Positions 48,563 to 57,412 of a stretch of 64,000 nt of DNA are shown here, piece by piece (within the stretch, counting starts at the first letter, position 1; each line of letters opens with the position of its first letter). The notes beneath the pieces were generated by a model. It made no database searches, was not told the origin of the DNA, and saw only the letters and a program-made list of their open reading frames with translations. The DNA is taken from positions 1,550,001 to 1,614,000 of the forward strand of contig NZ_JPNB01000002.1 of NCBI RefSeq assembly GCF_000732725.1. Direction: 5' to 3'. A program made the position numbers and the translations under genes. Source of the stretch: Kineothrix alysoides (lineage in GTDB: Bacteria > Bacillota > Clostridia > Lachnospirales > Lachnospiraceae).

Positions 48563-49864
48563 ATGAAAAAACTTGTATGTACTTTTTTACTTATATTAAC
48601 TTTAGCCGGCTGTGGCAACGAGAAGAGTGCGGAGCAGGGAACAACTGCGATACAGGAAGAGACAGGGCAGGCTATATTACATGAGAATCCGGCGGAGGAT
48701 TCGCAAAAGACCAATGATATGGCACGTATCATAGAAGATCAGACTTTTGAAGTTGCCTTAGATAATTGGGGAGAGGTCACTTTTGCTGCAATTGCTCCGG
48801 ATGGAGAAAAGGAGAAGGACGTTACATTCAAATTGCTGAAAAACGGGCAGGAAACTTATACTTTTCCGGAAAAAGGAACAGACAATTTCAGCAAAGTGCT
48901 GGCGGTGGCTTTTAAGGACTATAATGGGGATGCAAAAACGGATGTCATTGCTATTGTACAGTACAAGGACGGGGAAAATGTCTGGAATCAGGCCAAGGTC
49001 TTTTTGCAGGAAAATGCAGATAATATGTTTTATCTGGATTATGATCTGGGAGAATATCTGTTAGAGCGGGAGACAGAAAACGGCCCCGCCTTTTACAGGG
49101 ATCTTTTCCTGGAGGAATATCTTCAAAAGCAAGGGCTGACAGATAACGTGTCATCTGTAATGGGAACATGGAAGGATTATGCGGAATATGTTGCAGGCTT
49201 GAATGGAGAAATCAGCATCGACAGGCAGATAGAGATATTTGCCGGGCAGGCCGGAAAATGGGCGGCTGATATCGAGTATGCAGATGACCTGTATTGTTTT
49301 GCGCTGACGGAGTTGGATTATGATGGAATGATAGACTTAATTGTGTCGAACTGCGGAGGTACGGGAAGTTTTTCTTATAATCGTTTTTATGAAATCAATT
49401 CGGAAGGAAATATGGAAGAACTTGGTACAAACTTCATAGAAGGGAACTCGCAGGTAGATATTATAACGGATGAAGCAACTGTTTATAGTTCTTTTTCAGC
49501 AGACGGCATAAAAGACTATTATATTTTCGGTGACTTTCTAAAAGCTGGACCGGATGAGTATCATGAAGATATAAGAGCCCTGTATATAGAGAAGAATGTG
49601 GTGATGGAGATGCCGCTGGCGAATAAGGATACTCTGTATGGAGGAGCAGATTATACGGGGAAAACAGTGTATACAGACTATAAAGGGGAGGAAATAACAG
49701 AAGAAGATTATGATAATTTTGCGCAGACATATTTCGAAAAGCTTGGCTTGCAGAAGAAAACAGCTTCTTTCGGCTGGATGGATGTGAAAGATTTACAAGG
49801 GCTTAATACGGATCAAATTATAGCAATGTTATCGGAATCATATCAAAATTTTGAGGTTAAGTAA
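48563..49864 (+). CDS. Lipoprotein with FG-GAP/VCBS-like segments, unknown role
   Basis: 433 residues with a clear lipoprotein signal (LILTLAGCGN, Cys near 18). Two Asp-rich loops of calcium-binding type, FKDYNGDAKTDVIAIV (about 115-130) and LTELDYDGMIDLIVSNCGG (about 250-270), suggest a repeat-propeller protein. No enzyme motif seen. It is followed 36 bases later by another predicted envelope protein of similar context. Confidence 0.6.
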   Translation: MKKLVCTFLLILTLAGCGNEKSAEQGTTAIQEETGQAILHENPAEDSQKTNDMARIIEDQTFEVALDNWGEVTFAAIAPDGEKEKDVTFKLLKNGQETYTFPEKGTDNFSKVLAVAFKDYNGDAKTDVIAIVQYKDGENVWNQAKVFLQENADNMFYLDYDLGEYLLERETENGPAFYRDLFLEEYLQKQGLTDNVSSVMGTWKDYAEYVAGLNGEISIDRQIEIFAGQAGKWAADIEYADDLYCFALTELDYDGMIDLIVSNCGGTGSFSYNRFYEINSEGNMEELGTNFIEGNSQVDIITDEATVYSSFSADGIKDYYIFGDFLKAGPDEYHEDIRALYIEKNVVMEMPLANKDTLYGGADYTGKTVYTDYKGEEITEEDYDNFAQTYFEKLGLQKKTASFGWMDVKDLQGLNTDQIIAMLSESYQNFEVK

Positions 49865-49900
49865 TCCGGACCTTACGGGCATATAGGAGAAAAATATAAG

Positions 49901-51442
49901 ATGAAAAAAGTCATACAAATAATAGGACTTATTTTTCTGCTGATTTTTAGTGCAATAATGGTCCTGATAGGCAGTTTTATTTATATAACCAAATATCGTG
50001 TACTGGAAGTGGGAAGAGAACAATCAGCAGATAGAAATTATGAAGTGATTTTTCAGATGATAGGAGAGCCGGAGTGGCCGTTTGGGGCAACGACAGGCAG
50101 ATTTGTTGTAAATGATTTAGCAAATGACGAACAGCTTCAGAAAACAGACTTAACTATCCTGGACGATGGAGGGGCGTTTCGTGATTCAAACTGGTATGTA
50201 ACCTGGTACCCGGCAGGGGTAGAAATTATTATTACGGGAAGTGAGCAGGAAAATGAAACCTATGTGATTTATTATGATGGGAGCGATCGGTTCAAAGGAT
50301 ATACCAAAGAACAGGTAGTTGCATGGATACAGGAGAAATACGGCAGCGAAGTCCGATTTGTATCGGAACAAAATAATACATATAACTTTGATGAGGGCGA
50401 CTTCAGGTTTGAAGTGCAGAAGGATTTTCATTTAACGGACAATTATGAAAAAGCTTACTATGAATGGTACGGCGAACAATTTTCAAAAACACATAATCGA
50501 GCTCTCTATTTTGAAGAAGACAATTCAAAATATATTCCTGTTGTAGGCTTTAATGGAAGGCAAGCCGGAGAAATAGAAAGGTTTTGTAATGCGGTATGTG
50601 ATTTAGTGGAGAGCTTCGAAAAGGTACCCTTCGATAAGTTTATTTATTACATAGAAGAACAGGATTTTACATTTGAAGTGAAAGGCTATTTGAAGCCATA
50701 TAACAGGAATGTCCTGTATAATGCGATATATGAGCAGCTTGAGCAGGCATCTCTCAGGGCAATTGAGGAAGAAGAGGCCCCGGACGCAGATTATCCGGAA
50801 GCAACTAATACAGACCAAAGCGAAACTTTTCCCATCGAACCGGAGAGTGACGTAATTCCCAAAGGGGATTCCTATAGTACAAACAAAAGCGAAGCTTTTT
50901 CGTTCGAAATAACAAAAGAAATCCTGGAGTATTATAAGTCTCTGGAACCGGATGCGAGCTATAAAATGAAGGACGGAACCGCATATAATATGTTACCGGT
51001 AGATAGGGCTTGCGGAAGCAGTTATTATATATTAACGGCTGTTAAGGGGAATTCATTTCAAATAATAAATATGGACCCTTATTTGGGGCAGGGCGGGGAA
51101 GCCAAATGGATAAGCTTTTTGGAGAATGAACAAATCGGATTCTCCTGCCTGTCATACAGCGGCGGCAGCTATGGTTTGTTATTCCGGACGGGGGATGGAG
51201 GCAAGACCTTCTGTGAAGTTATCTATCCTTCGGCTAATGCATTGCTTTCGGATGGAACTGTTTACAATCCGTTTGTGATGCCGGAAAAGGTCTGGGAAGA
51301 AAAAGGAAAAATGTATCTTCTAGTCGGACAGGGGCCTGATGGAGACTATTATGGGGAAAAAGGCTATTGCAATGGACTTTTTGAATCTGAGGATAAAGGT
51401 GTGACATGGAGTTATCTGGGAGAAGAAGCGGTAAAGCGATAG
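49901..51442 (+). CDS. Membrane-anchored protein with Asp-box repeats, unknown role
   Basis: 513 residues: one N-terminal membrane helix (IIGLIFLLIFSAIMVLIGSFIYI) with the rest predicted outside. The N-terminal two-thirds matches nothing I can name. An acidic linker lies near 285-330. The C-terminal 170 residues carry Asp-box/BNR-like strands (RTGDGGKTF near 435, SEDKGVTWSYLG near 500), as in sialidase-type propellers, but no catalytic residues of sialidases are evident. Probably co-transcribed with the lipoprotein upstream. Confidence 0.55.
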   Translation: MKKVIQIIGLIFLLIFSAIMVLIGSFIYITKYRVLEVGREQSADRNYEVIFQMIGEPEWPFGATTGRFVVNDLANDEQLQKTDLTILDDGGAFRDSNWYVTWYPAGVEIIITGSEQENETYVIYYDGSDRFKGYTKEQVVAWIQEKYGSEVRFVSEQNNTYNFDEGDFRFEVQKDFHLTDNYEKAYYEWYGEQFSKTHNRALYFEEDNSKYIPVVGFNGRQAGEIERFCNAVCDLVESFEKVPFDKFIYYIEEQDFTFEVKGYLKPYNRNVLYNAIYEQLEQASLRAIEEEEAPDADYPEATNTDQSETFPIEPESDVIPKGDSYSTNKSEAFSFEITKEILEYYKSLEPDASYKMKDGTAYNMLPVDRACGSSYYILTAVKGNSFQIINMDPYLGQGGEAKWISFLENEQIGFSCLSYSGGSYGLLFRTGDGGKTFCEVIYPSANALLSDGTVYNPFVMPEKVWEEKGKMYLLVGQGPDGDYYGEKGYCNGLFESEDKGVTWSYLGEEAVKR

Positions 51443-51514
51443 TTTTGAAGCGAGCCCTTTTCGCTGTTTTTTCGGTGCTGTAAGGGAAGAGCAAAATATT
51501 TTGGGGTTAATGGA

Positions 51515-51545
51515 GGAACGCATACAGAAATGCGTTCCTTTTCTA
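51515..51545 (+). terminator. Terminator after the Asp-box protein gene
   Basis: GGAACGCAT / ATGCGTTCC followed by TTTTCTATTTT. Confidence 0.85.
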
Positions 51546-51648
51546 TTTTCATTCATTCAGAAACAAGCGATAACCGGAAGATTATGAAATAAAAGAAAAT
51601 GGGCTTGTACTATGTTAAGCCTAGTGTGTTTCACAAATCTTCCATACA

Positions 51649-51677
51649 TTGACAAATATGCTCTCGAATGATATGAT
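51649..51677 (+). promoter_or_regulatory. Promoter of the marR-like operon
   Basis: TTGACA at 51649-51654, 17-bp spacer, TATGAT at 51672-51677. The sequence just after it (ATGCATATATTATG...CATATTA) is palindrome-rich and could be an autoregulatory MarR site. Confidence 0.65.
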
Positions 51678-51723
51678 AAGTATGCATATATTATGTACAC
51701 ATATTAATTGGAGGGATAATAAA

Positions 51724-52167
51724 ATGGACGATATTCATAATTCCATAGGGTATCTGTTAAATATCAGTGCAAGACTGATAAAAAGAAATCTGGACTTAAA
51801 ATTGATAGAGTTTGATATTACGACCTCTCAGTGGGCAATATTAAAATTATTATCGGTAGAGCTTACGTTAACGCAGGCACAAATAGCAGAAAAGTTAAAT
51901 TCAGATAGAGCTACATGTGGTTCCGTTATCGACCGGTTAACAAACAAAAAGTTAGTTTTAAAAAGAATGAACACCGCTGATCGCAGGGCATTTGATATAT
52001 CTTTGTCGCAAAAAGGTATTGATATTGTTGAGTCACTTACAAAACTTGCTTCAGAAACCAATAAGCAGGCATTACAGGGCATATCAGAATGTGACATTGA
52101 AACTCTGTATAAAGTTTTACATCAAATTGCAAATAATTTGGAGGATAAAACATGGATTGGAAAATAG
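51724..52167 (+). CDS. MarR-family regulator
   Basis: 147-residue winged-helix repressor; the ATG at 51724 has GGAGGG upstream. Motifs: FDITTSQWAILKLL, LTQAQIAEKLNSDRATCGSVIDRLTNKKLV (recognition helix) and the wing DRRAFDISLSQKG. It overlaps the following membrane-protein gene by 16 bases, so that gene is probably its target. Ligand unknown. Confidence 0.87.
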   Translation: MDDIHNSIGYLLNISARLIKRNLDLKLIEFDITTSQWAILKLLSVELTLTQAQIAEKLNSDRATCGSVIDRLTNKKLVLKRMNTADRRAFDISLSQKGIDIVESLTKLASETNKQALQGISECDIETLYKVLHQIANNLEDKTWIGK

Positions 52168-52526
52168 AAATTTATAGAGCTTTTTTCGTTGCCTTTGGTT
52201 TTATGGAGTTATGTTGTAATTTGAGATATTTATGTGACAAAAACGGATTAGAAAGTGCGAGAAAGCAGCATAGAGAGCTTCCTCCGGAGATTTCAGATAT
52301 AAAAATCAAGATTAAAACTATTCTGATGCTTTTATGGGGAATCACATTTTTGCTAATAGGCTTATTATCATACATTCTTCACCAGCCTTTATATAGCTTA
52401 TATATAGTTGGTATGTTTGCTTTTGCGATTTATGCTTGTATTGAAGCTATTTATTACAAATATCGAAATACGATAGGATTTGCTATTGTTTCAATTATGC
52501 TTTTAATCGTTTATATAGGGGTGTAA
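52152..52526 (+). CDS. Small membrane protein, unknown
   Basis: 124 residues with a hydrophobic N-terminal segment and three predicted membrane helices (ILMLLWGITFLLIGLLSYIL, LYSLYIVGMFAFAIYACIEAI, TIGFAIVSIMLLIVYIG). Translationally coupled to the MarR regulator. No recognisable domain. Confidence 0.6.
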   Translation: MDWKIEIYRAFFVAFGFMELCCNLRYLCDKNGLESARKQHRELPPEISDIKIKIKTILMLLWGITFLLIGLLSYILHQPLYSLYIVGMFAFAIYACIEAIYYKYRNTIGFAIVSIMLLIVYIGV

Positions 52527-52777
52527 GTTAAGAAGCATGAATGTAATAAGCGGATTTTATGTCCTGTTTGTAGGAATAAACAAGCGACAGTGCGAGAATA
52601 GAAAAAGAGATTACGGAGCTGGACAGCATGGCAGTAAATTTCTGACACCGGCAAAAGAAAAATTGGTGTCAAATTGGTGTCAAATTGGTGTCAAAACCTC
52701 AAAAATGACAATTTCAAAGAATTTTGAAGCTTGCAAACCATTGATTTTACTGTGTTTGCATAAAAAATATAAAAATA
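52527..52777. other. Degenerate gene debris with an 11-bp triple repeat
   Basis: Reading frames here are short and disrupted. One frame gives CPVCRNKQATVRE, resembling the start of cysteine-rich KTR-type proteins, and another ends EITELDSMAVNF. AAATTGGTGTC is repeated three times in tandem (52660-52692). Probably remnants of a mobile-element gene. Confidence 0.35.
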
Positions 52778-52804
52778 TTAGCACTCACCTATTGACAGTG
52801 CTAA
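52778..52804. promoter_or_regulatory. CIRCE operator (HrcA site) of hsp20
   Basis: TTAGCACTC - 9 bases - CAGTGCTAA, differing from the consensus inverted repeat at one base. The promoter's -35 (TTGACA, 52792-52797) lies inside it and the -10 (TATATT, 52815-52820) follows at 17-bp spacing. Confidence 0.88.
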
Positions 52805-52920
52805 CGATGAGTGTTATATTACATATAGAACGAGGGAAAAACAAAGAATCCCAAAATTCACAATCCGGAATTCAGGGTATAAAAGGCATAATATATTAAT
52901 GAAGAATGGAGGAATGAATT

Positions 52921-53373
52921 ATGTTAATGCCAAGTATTTTTGGAGAAAATTTATTTGATGATTTTATGTATTTTCCATTCGAAAGAGAATTCTTCGGAAG
53001 GCGCAATCCGATGTATGGAAAAGGCGAGAAAAATTTAATGAAGACAGATATAAAAGAAACAGACGCTGCCTATGAAGTAGCTGTTGACTTACCGGGCTTT
53101 AAGAAAGAGGAAATTTCCGCGAAACTGGAAAAGGGATACCTTACCATCAGCGCTTCCAGGAATTTAGAAAAAGACGAAAAAGATGAAGAAAGCGGCAGAT
53201 ACATTCGCAGAGAACGCTATAGCGGTCTCTGCTCCAGAAGCTTCTATGTCGGTGAACAGGTTACCGAGGAAGATATCAGAGCAAAATTTGAAGATGGTAT
53301 TTTGCAGCTTTATATTACAAAAAAGGACGCAAAGCAAGTGGAAGAGAAGAAGCTTATAGCTATTGAAGGATAA
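52921..53373 (+). CDS. Hsp20/alpha-crystallin small heat-shock protein
   Basis: ATP-independent holdase chaperone, 150 residues. The alpha-crystallin domain spans about 40-140: KTDIKETDAAYEVAVDLPGFKKEEISAKLE, GRYIRRERYSGLCSRSFYV and KFEDGILQLYITKK. TGGAGGA is the ribosome site. The CIRCE element upstream indicates HrcA repression and heat induction. Confidence 0.94.
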   Translation: MLMPSIFGENLFDDFMYFPFEREFFGRRNPMYGKGEKNLMKTDIKETDAAYEVAVDLPGFKKEEISAKLEKGYLTISASRNLEKDEKDEESGRYIRRERYSGLCSRSFYVGEQVTEEDIRAKFEDGILQLYITKKDAKQVEEKKLIAIEG

Positions 53374-53390
53374 ACTTAAAAAGGGACATA

Positions 53391-53425
53391 AACGAGGAGA
53401 GACTTTAGAGGTCTCTCCTCGTTTG
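53391..53425 (+). terminator. Terminator after hsp20
   Basis: AACGAGGAGAGAC / GTCTCTCCTCGTT with a 7-base loop and a TTGTT tail. Confidence 0.85.
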
Positions 53426-53458
53426 TTATATAAATAGGAAACGCGTCTATTTACATAA

Positions 53459-53546
53459 ACAATGAATGCGTAGCTATGAGCACTAAGTAAAAGCTGTGCG
53501 GCCCAAATATTTGGCTACGAGAGAGTACAAAGCACATTTTTGTTCC
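53459..53546. repeat. Dispersed repeat family B, diverged copy 3
   Basis: AACAATGAATGCGTAGCTAT through AAAGCTGTGCGGCC to GCACATTTTTGTTCC follows the same order of blocks as the copies at 38.2-38.4 kb. It is preceded by a TAAATAG/CTATTTA hairpin (53431-53453), as copy 2 is preceded by TAATAGG/CCTATTA. The rest of 53374-53704 is an AT-rich leader with no gene. Confidence 0.6.
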
Positions 53547-53704
53547 ATATTTATTTATATAAATTTTCCCAAATGTCAATTCTTCCAAATTGAATCATAC
53601 ACACAACTGTGTTACACTAAAAAGCGTACAAATATTTTCTTAAGTTGTGGCAACAGTAAAATTAGTAAAGGGAATAACGGCGGGATAGGAGATATTTAAA
53701 ACAG

Positions 53705-54406
53705 ATGAAAAAAGAAACAGAGAAGAAAAAAGTAATATTGATTATAGAAGATGATATGGATCTGGCCATGATTGTTTCGGATATGCTGGAGGACTATGGA
53801 TATGGCACGGTCCATGCGAAAGACGGACAGGAAGCTTATGAGCTTCTTGCAGACAGGAGGTTTGATCTGATTTTATTAGATATCAATCTTCCCTTTGGCA
53901 CCGGATTTGAAGTGTGCCTGGAGCTTCGCAAGGTATCCGGTGTTCCGATTATTTTTTCCAGTGCCAGAACTTCCGAAGATGACAGGATTACGGGCCTTAA
54001 TATGGGAGGGGATGATTACCTTCCAAAGCCTTATTCACTCAAAGAGCTGTTAGCCAGAATCAATGCCCTTATGCGGCGGACCTACGGTTACGGAAAAGAA
54101 AATATAGTCTGCGGCCCAGTGGAAATCGATGCTGTCGCAAGACAAGTCAAGAAAAACGGTGAATTGATTTCCATGTCCTTGAAAGAATTCGATTTGCTTT
54201 GTTTTATGGCCCAAAATAAAAATGAGGCCTTATCCAAGGAAGAGTTGCTTAGGGAGGTATGGGGAATTTACTCGGAGACAGAAATGTCGACAGTAACGGT
54301 ACATATAAGATGGCTGAGAGAAAAGCTGGAGGAAGACCCGGCGCATCCGGTATATATTAAGACTGTCTGGGGAATAGGATATCAGTTTGAGGACAAAGTA
54401 AAATGA
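53705..54406 (+). CDS. OmpR-family response regulator
   Basis: 233 residues: receiver domain with acidic pocket IIEDDMD and phospho-Asp in LILLDINLPFGTG near 58, conserved Lys in PKPYS, then a winged-helix output domain (LLREVWGI, TVTVHIRWLREKLEEDP, YIKTVWGIGYQF). Overlaps the sensor kinase by 4 bases (ATGA). Target genes unknown. Confidence 0.92.
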   Translation: MKKETEKKKVILIIEDDMDLAMIVSDMLEDYGYGTVHAKDGQEAYELLADRRFDLILLDINLPFGTGFEVCLELRKVSGVPIIFSSARTSEDDRITGLNMGGDDYLPKPYSLKELLARINALMRRTYGYGKENIVCGPVEIDAVARQVKKNGELISMSLKEFDLLCFMAQNKNEALSKEELLREVWGIYSETEMSTVTVHIRWLREKLEEDPAHPVYIKTVWGIGYQFEDKVK

Positions 54407-55551
54407 AGAAAAAAATGGTAAAGATTTTTATTTGGTTTATGCTTGTTTTGACAGCAATCGCCCTCTTTTCCTATATAAATATGCCAAAACCGCGGCTGGA
54501 AGGGGAAAACGGCGCATATATCGTAGCGTTAAATGAAATACAGCAGCTTTCTTATGCAGAAGACAAACAGGAAGAGGTGAATAAGAAAATCCATGCGCTT
54601 CAGGAGGAACTGAGGGATGCAGATTTTCATGAGAATAAAATGGAGGTAACAAAGCTTATTGCTGTATATGCAGCGGCAGCCGGCTTTGTTGCCTTTGTAT
54701 TTGTTTATTTATATAGAAAGATTGTAAAACCTTTTGAGAAACTGGAGAATTTCGCATACGAAATTGCCGGAGGAAATCTGGATGTTTCTCTTGACTATGA
54801 AAGAGAAAATTATTTCGGCGCTTTCACATGGGCATTTGACCATATGAGAAAGGAAATAAGCAAGGCAAGAAATTGTGAGAAGGAAGCGATTGCTAATAAT
54901 AAGACGGCAATTGCTACTTTATCCCATGATATAAAGACACCAATAGCTTCTATACGTACCTATGCAGAAGCACTTCAGTCAAACATGGATAATAATCCGG
55001 AAAGAAGAGCCCGTTATACCTCCGTGATTATGAAAAAATGTGATGAAGTAACCGCGCTGACCAACGATTTGTTTCTGCACTCTCTGGCGGATATGGACAA
55101 GCTGAAAATGCATCTGGAAAAAGAAGACATTGCGGAAATTCTGGAAGAGACGATAACGATACTGACAGGCGGAGAGCGTACAATTTTTTATGAGAACAGA
55201 GGGATACATAACAAGGTTCTTTTGGATAAAAAGCGATTTGAACAGATGATAGAGAACCTTGTAAATAATGCGGTAAAATATGCGCCGGACAGCAGGATGG
55301 AAATTGTGCTGGAGCAGGAAGAGCAAGAAGCTGTTATCAGCGTAAGGGATTTTGGGCAGGGAATAGCGGATGAAGATATGCCCTTTGTATTCGATAAATT
55401 TTACAGAGGAAAGAATACGGAGGGGAAAGACGGAGCGGGCCTTGGCCTTTACATTGTAAAATATGTGGCGGAGCAAATGGACGGCAGCGCAGTGCTTGTT
55501 AACAAGTATCCGGGAATAGAAGTGAGGATTAAGTTTCCCTTGATAGAGTAA
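54403..55551 (+). CDS. Sensor histidine kinase
   Basis: 382 residues with membrane helices near 7-24 and 85-104 enclosing a short extracellular segment of about 60 residues, a HAMP domain (KPFEKLENFAYEIAGGNLDV), the phospho-His in TLSHDIKTPIASI near 177, and ATPase boxes NLVNNAVKYAP, DFGQGI and GAGLGLYIVKYV. The small sensor resembles kinases that respond to cell-envelope stress, but the signal is not known. Confidence 0.91.
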   Translation: MKKKMVKIFIWFMLVLTAIALFSYINMPKPRLEGENGAYIVALNEIQQLSYAEDKQEEVNKKIHALQEELRDADFHENKMEVTKLIAVYAAAAGFVAFVFVYLYRKIVKPFEKLENFAYEIAGGNLDVSLDYERENYFGAFTWAFDHMRKEISKARNCEKEAIANNKTAIATLSHDIKTPIASIRTYAEALQSNMDNNPERRARYTSVIMKKCDEVTALTNDLFLHSLADMDKLKMHLEKEDIAEILEETITILTGGERTIFYENRGIHNKVLLDKKRFEQMIENLVNNAVKYAPDSRMEIVLEQEEQEAVISVRDFGQGIADEDMPFVFDKFYRGKNTEGKDGAGLGLYIVKYVAEQMDGSAVLVNKYPGIEVRIKFPLIE

Positions 55552-55677
55552 ATGTCAGGCCTTAATGACTTCTTAATTCTAACTATAATAAAGGTGTCAT
55601 AAATGCCTTGAATATGGTATTTGTTAAGTAGCCATTATTATAATTAAATTATCGAAAGTTATACAAAGTATACAGAA

Positions 55678-56064
55678 TTATATTATGTTGATAGTATTTA
55701 TTAAGTCAAGTAAATCCTTTTGTACATACGTACTGTTCGTGATATCCGGCCTCGCATGGTCTAATATCAATTTCTTGTAGTTTTCATTTATTCCTGCTCT
55801 ATCCATTAAAGATGCGCATGTATATCTGGTATCATGCGGCAGGAGCTCCATTCTTAATTTTTCCATGACCGGGTTCCATATATCTAGTAAAAAAGTAGGT
55901 CTCCTATATTTTCGCTCTTGACGCTGTAAAAGATAAGTATTTTTGCAATTGTATAGTTCTTTGGCAAAAGGAAGTATTGTTTTTGCTACTGGAATAATAC
56001 GGCCTTTTCCTGATATTGTTTTAACGCCCCCGACCATATATCTTTCTTTAATGTAAACATTATC
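55678..56064 (-). pseudogene. Tyrosine-type phage integrase, C-terminal fragment
   Basis: About 128 codons of the catalytic half, with homology beginning near KADNVYIKERY and running to the natural stop at 55678. The active-site lysine hairpin (KTISGKGRIIP), the box with His-x-x-Arg (LPHDTRYTCASL), the following His (ILDHA) and the nucleophilic Tyr (NSTYVQKD) are present. The first catalytic Arg and the whole N-terminal half are missing. It meets phage late-gene sequence head-on near 56.07-56.09 kb, as expected for a large internal prophage deletion. The rest of 55552-56093 has no other gene. Confidence 0.75.
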
Positions 56065-56093
56065 AGCTTTTTGTGATAGTAAGGAGTGTAGTT

Positions 56094-56198
56094 ATGGGTA
56101 GGTTTTACGGGGAGCGCATCAAGGCCGGAGAGCTCACGTTGGATGATGTGCCTAAACTGTGGAGAGCAGTGACAGAAAAGTGGCTGGATAGTAATTAA
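56094..56198 (+). CDS. Short phage ORF, XkdX-like
   Basis: 34 codons beginning MGRFYGERIKAGELTLDDVP and ending with LWRAVTEKWLDSN. Small proteins with this pattern (aromatic-rich start, an ERI/KAG stretch, DDVP, W) often sit just before tail-fibre or holin genes in clostridial prophages. AAGGAG lies upstream. Not certain to be expressed. Confidence 0.5.
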   Translation: MGRFYGERIKAGELTLDDVPKLWRAVTEKWLDSN

Positions 56199-56244
56199 AT
56201 TGCTCATGTAGAAATTCACTGGTCAATTTTGTCTATATTCACTA

Positions 56245-56273
56245 TTGAAACATTAGAACATATGTTCTATATT
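56245..56273 (+). promoter_or_regulatory. Fibre module 1 promoter with embedded LexA box
   Basis: TTGAAA at 56245-56250, 17-bp spacer, TATATT at 56268-56273. AGAACATATGTTCT (56255-56268), a full SOS box, occupies the spacer. Same layout as at 61.2 and 63.5 kb. Confidence 0.85.
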
Positions 56274-56326
56274 ATCGCTAACACATGTGGAGTAACTATT
56301 CATCAATTATTCAGGAGGAAAAAATC

Positions 56327-57004
56327 ATGGAAACTTTTAGTAGTGTATATGCTCCCTATATCGGAGCGAATGGAAATTGGTATGTAGATAATGAAGATAC
56401 CGGAGTAAAGGCACAGGGACCGAAGGGCGATGAAGGTCCGGTAGGTGCGTCGGGAATCGGAGCACAAGGACTAAGAGGCCCTAAAGGAGAAACCGGCGAT
56501 AGAGGTCCGCAGGGCATTCAGGGTCCGGTAGGTGCAACCGGAGCGCAGGGACCCAAAGGCGATAAAGGCGATGTAGGCCCTCAGGGAGCGAAAGGAGACA
56601 CACCGGAACTTGTGGCAAATTTGCAGGAAACTGTCAAAGGCAAGGCCCTTGATGCAACAATGGGAAAAGCGTTGGATGATAAGATAGCAACTAATGCAAG
56701 CAGTATTAATGCACTGAATCAGAAGTTACCCATTATTGATGCCGCATCAACGATAAAGGACAATCTGCTTATGGTAGATATATCCAATAAGTACGGGGAT
56801 GATAATAAAACTCGTTATTTTAGCAGCCCTACCTATAACGCTCCCGTGTCAGGAACATTTATCGGAGAATGGAACTGCCATTGGAGAAACGCCAGCCACA
56901 TCCTTGTTGAATTATTAGAGTTTTACCCTGTACACGGGCGAATATGGACTAATTTTTACAACGTATCATCATGGACCGGATGGACGAGTATCACGCCGCA
57001 ATAA
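56327..57004 (+). CDS. Collagen-like phage tail-fibre protein 1
   Basis: 225 residues from the ATG at 56327 (AGGAGG eight bases upstream). Order: a 27-residue head ([20 protein letters not shown]), about 20 Gly-X-Y triplets with one interruption (GIGAQ), a conserved helical neck ([29 protein letters not shown]), and a C-terminal 90-residue domain ending WTNFYNVSSWTGWTSI, similar to pyocin-knob/tail-fibre tips. The fold suggests a trimeric adhesion fibre. No signal peptide. SOS control is predicted from its promoter. Confidence 0.8.
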   Translation: METFSSVYAPYIGANGNWYVDNEDTGVKAQGPKGDEGPVGASGIGAQGLRGPKGETGDRGPQGIQGPVGATGAQGPKGDKGDVGPQGAKGDTPELVANLQETVKGKALDATMGKALDDKIATNASSINALNQKLPIIDAASTIKDNLLMVDISNKYGDDNKTRYFSSPTYNAPVSGTFIGEWNCHWRNASHILVELLEFYPVHGRIWTNFYNVSSWTGWTSITPQ

Positions 57005-57038
57005 ATAATTATTTAATAATTGTCTCTAAATAGAGTCT

Positions 57039-57073
57039 AAGAGCCGGAGGAAGAGAAATCTTTACCGGCTCTT
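57039..57073 (+). terminator. Terminator after fibre gene 1
   Basis: AAGAGCCGG / CCGGCTCTT with loop ending ATCTTTA. A near-identical terminator follows fibre gene 2. Lysis genes downstream would need read-through or another promoter. Confidence 0.75.
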
Positions 57074-57097
57074 TAGTTTATAGAAGGAAGGAACACG

Positions 57098-57397
57098 ATG
57101 GAAACAGAAGTAGCGGTAAAATTCGAAGCCCACGAGCATGAAATTGGCTCATTGAAGCATAGAGTAAAAGAACTCGAAGCAGAGAGCAAAGCCATCCAAG
57201 CGTTGGCTTTATCCGTTAATAAAATGGCGGTAAACATGGAGAATATGCTTGAGGAGCAAAAGAAGCAGGGTGCAAGGCTGGAAGCACTGGAAAAAGTACC
57301 AGTAGAGATTAACCGGCAAGTAAAGGCTGCCATCATCACCGCTCTTGTAGGCGATGTCGTAGGGTCCTTTGTAACAGCACTATTAACAATCTTATAA
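57098..57397 (+). CDS. XhlA-like phage protein
   Basis: 99 residues: a long charged coiled coil (EHEIGSLKHRVKELEAESKAI) and a C-terminal membrane helix (AAIITALVGDVVGSFVTALLTIL). The layout is that of haemolysin XhlA, which works with a holin to permeabilise the membrane. Precedes the holin gene by 15 bases. Confidence 0.65.
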   Translation: METEVAVKFEAHEHEIGSLKHRVKELEAESKAIQALALSVNKMAVNMENMLEEQKKQGARLEALEKVPVEINRQVKAAIITALVGDVVGSFVTALLTIL

Positions 57398-57412
57398 AAG
57401 GAGAGAAAGAGT

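Noticed and set aside
52537-52899. A 120-codon frame before hsp20
   Set aside because: It spans a tandem repeat, the CIRCE element and the hsp20 promoter, and pieces of recognisable sequence are in other frames, so it is not a real gene.
55678-56064. Functional integrase
   Set aside because: The N-terminal half and the first catalytic arginine are missing and an in-frame stop lies upstream of the homology.
56285-56326. Earlier in-frame starts for fibre genes (56285, 61215)
   Set aside because: They lie between the -10 and the AGGAGG site; the ATG eight bases after AGGAGG is shared by all three copies.
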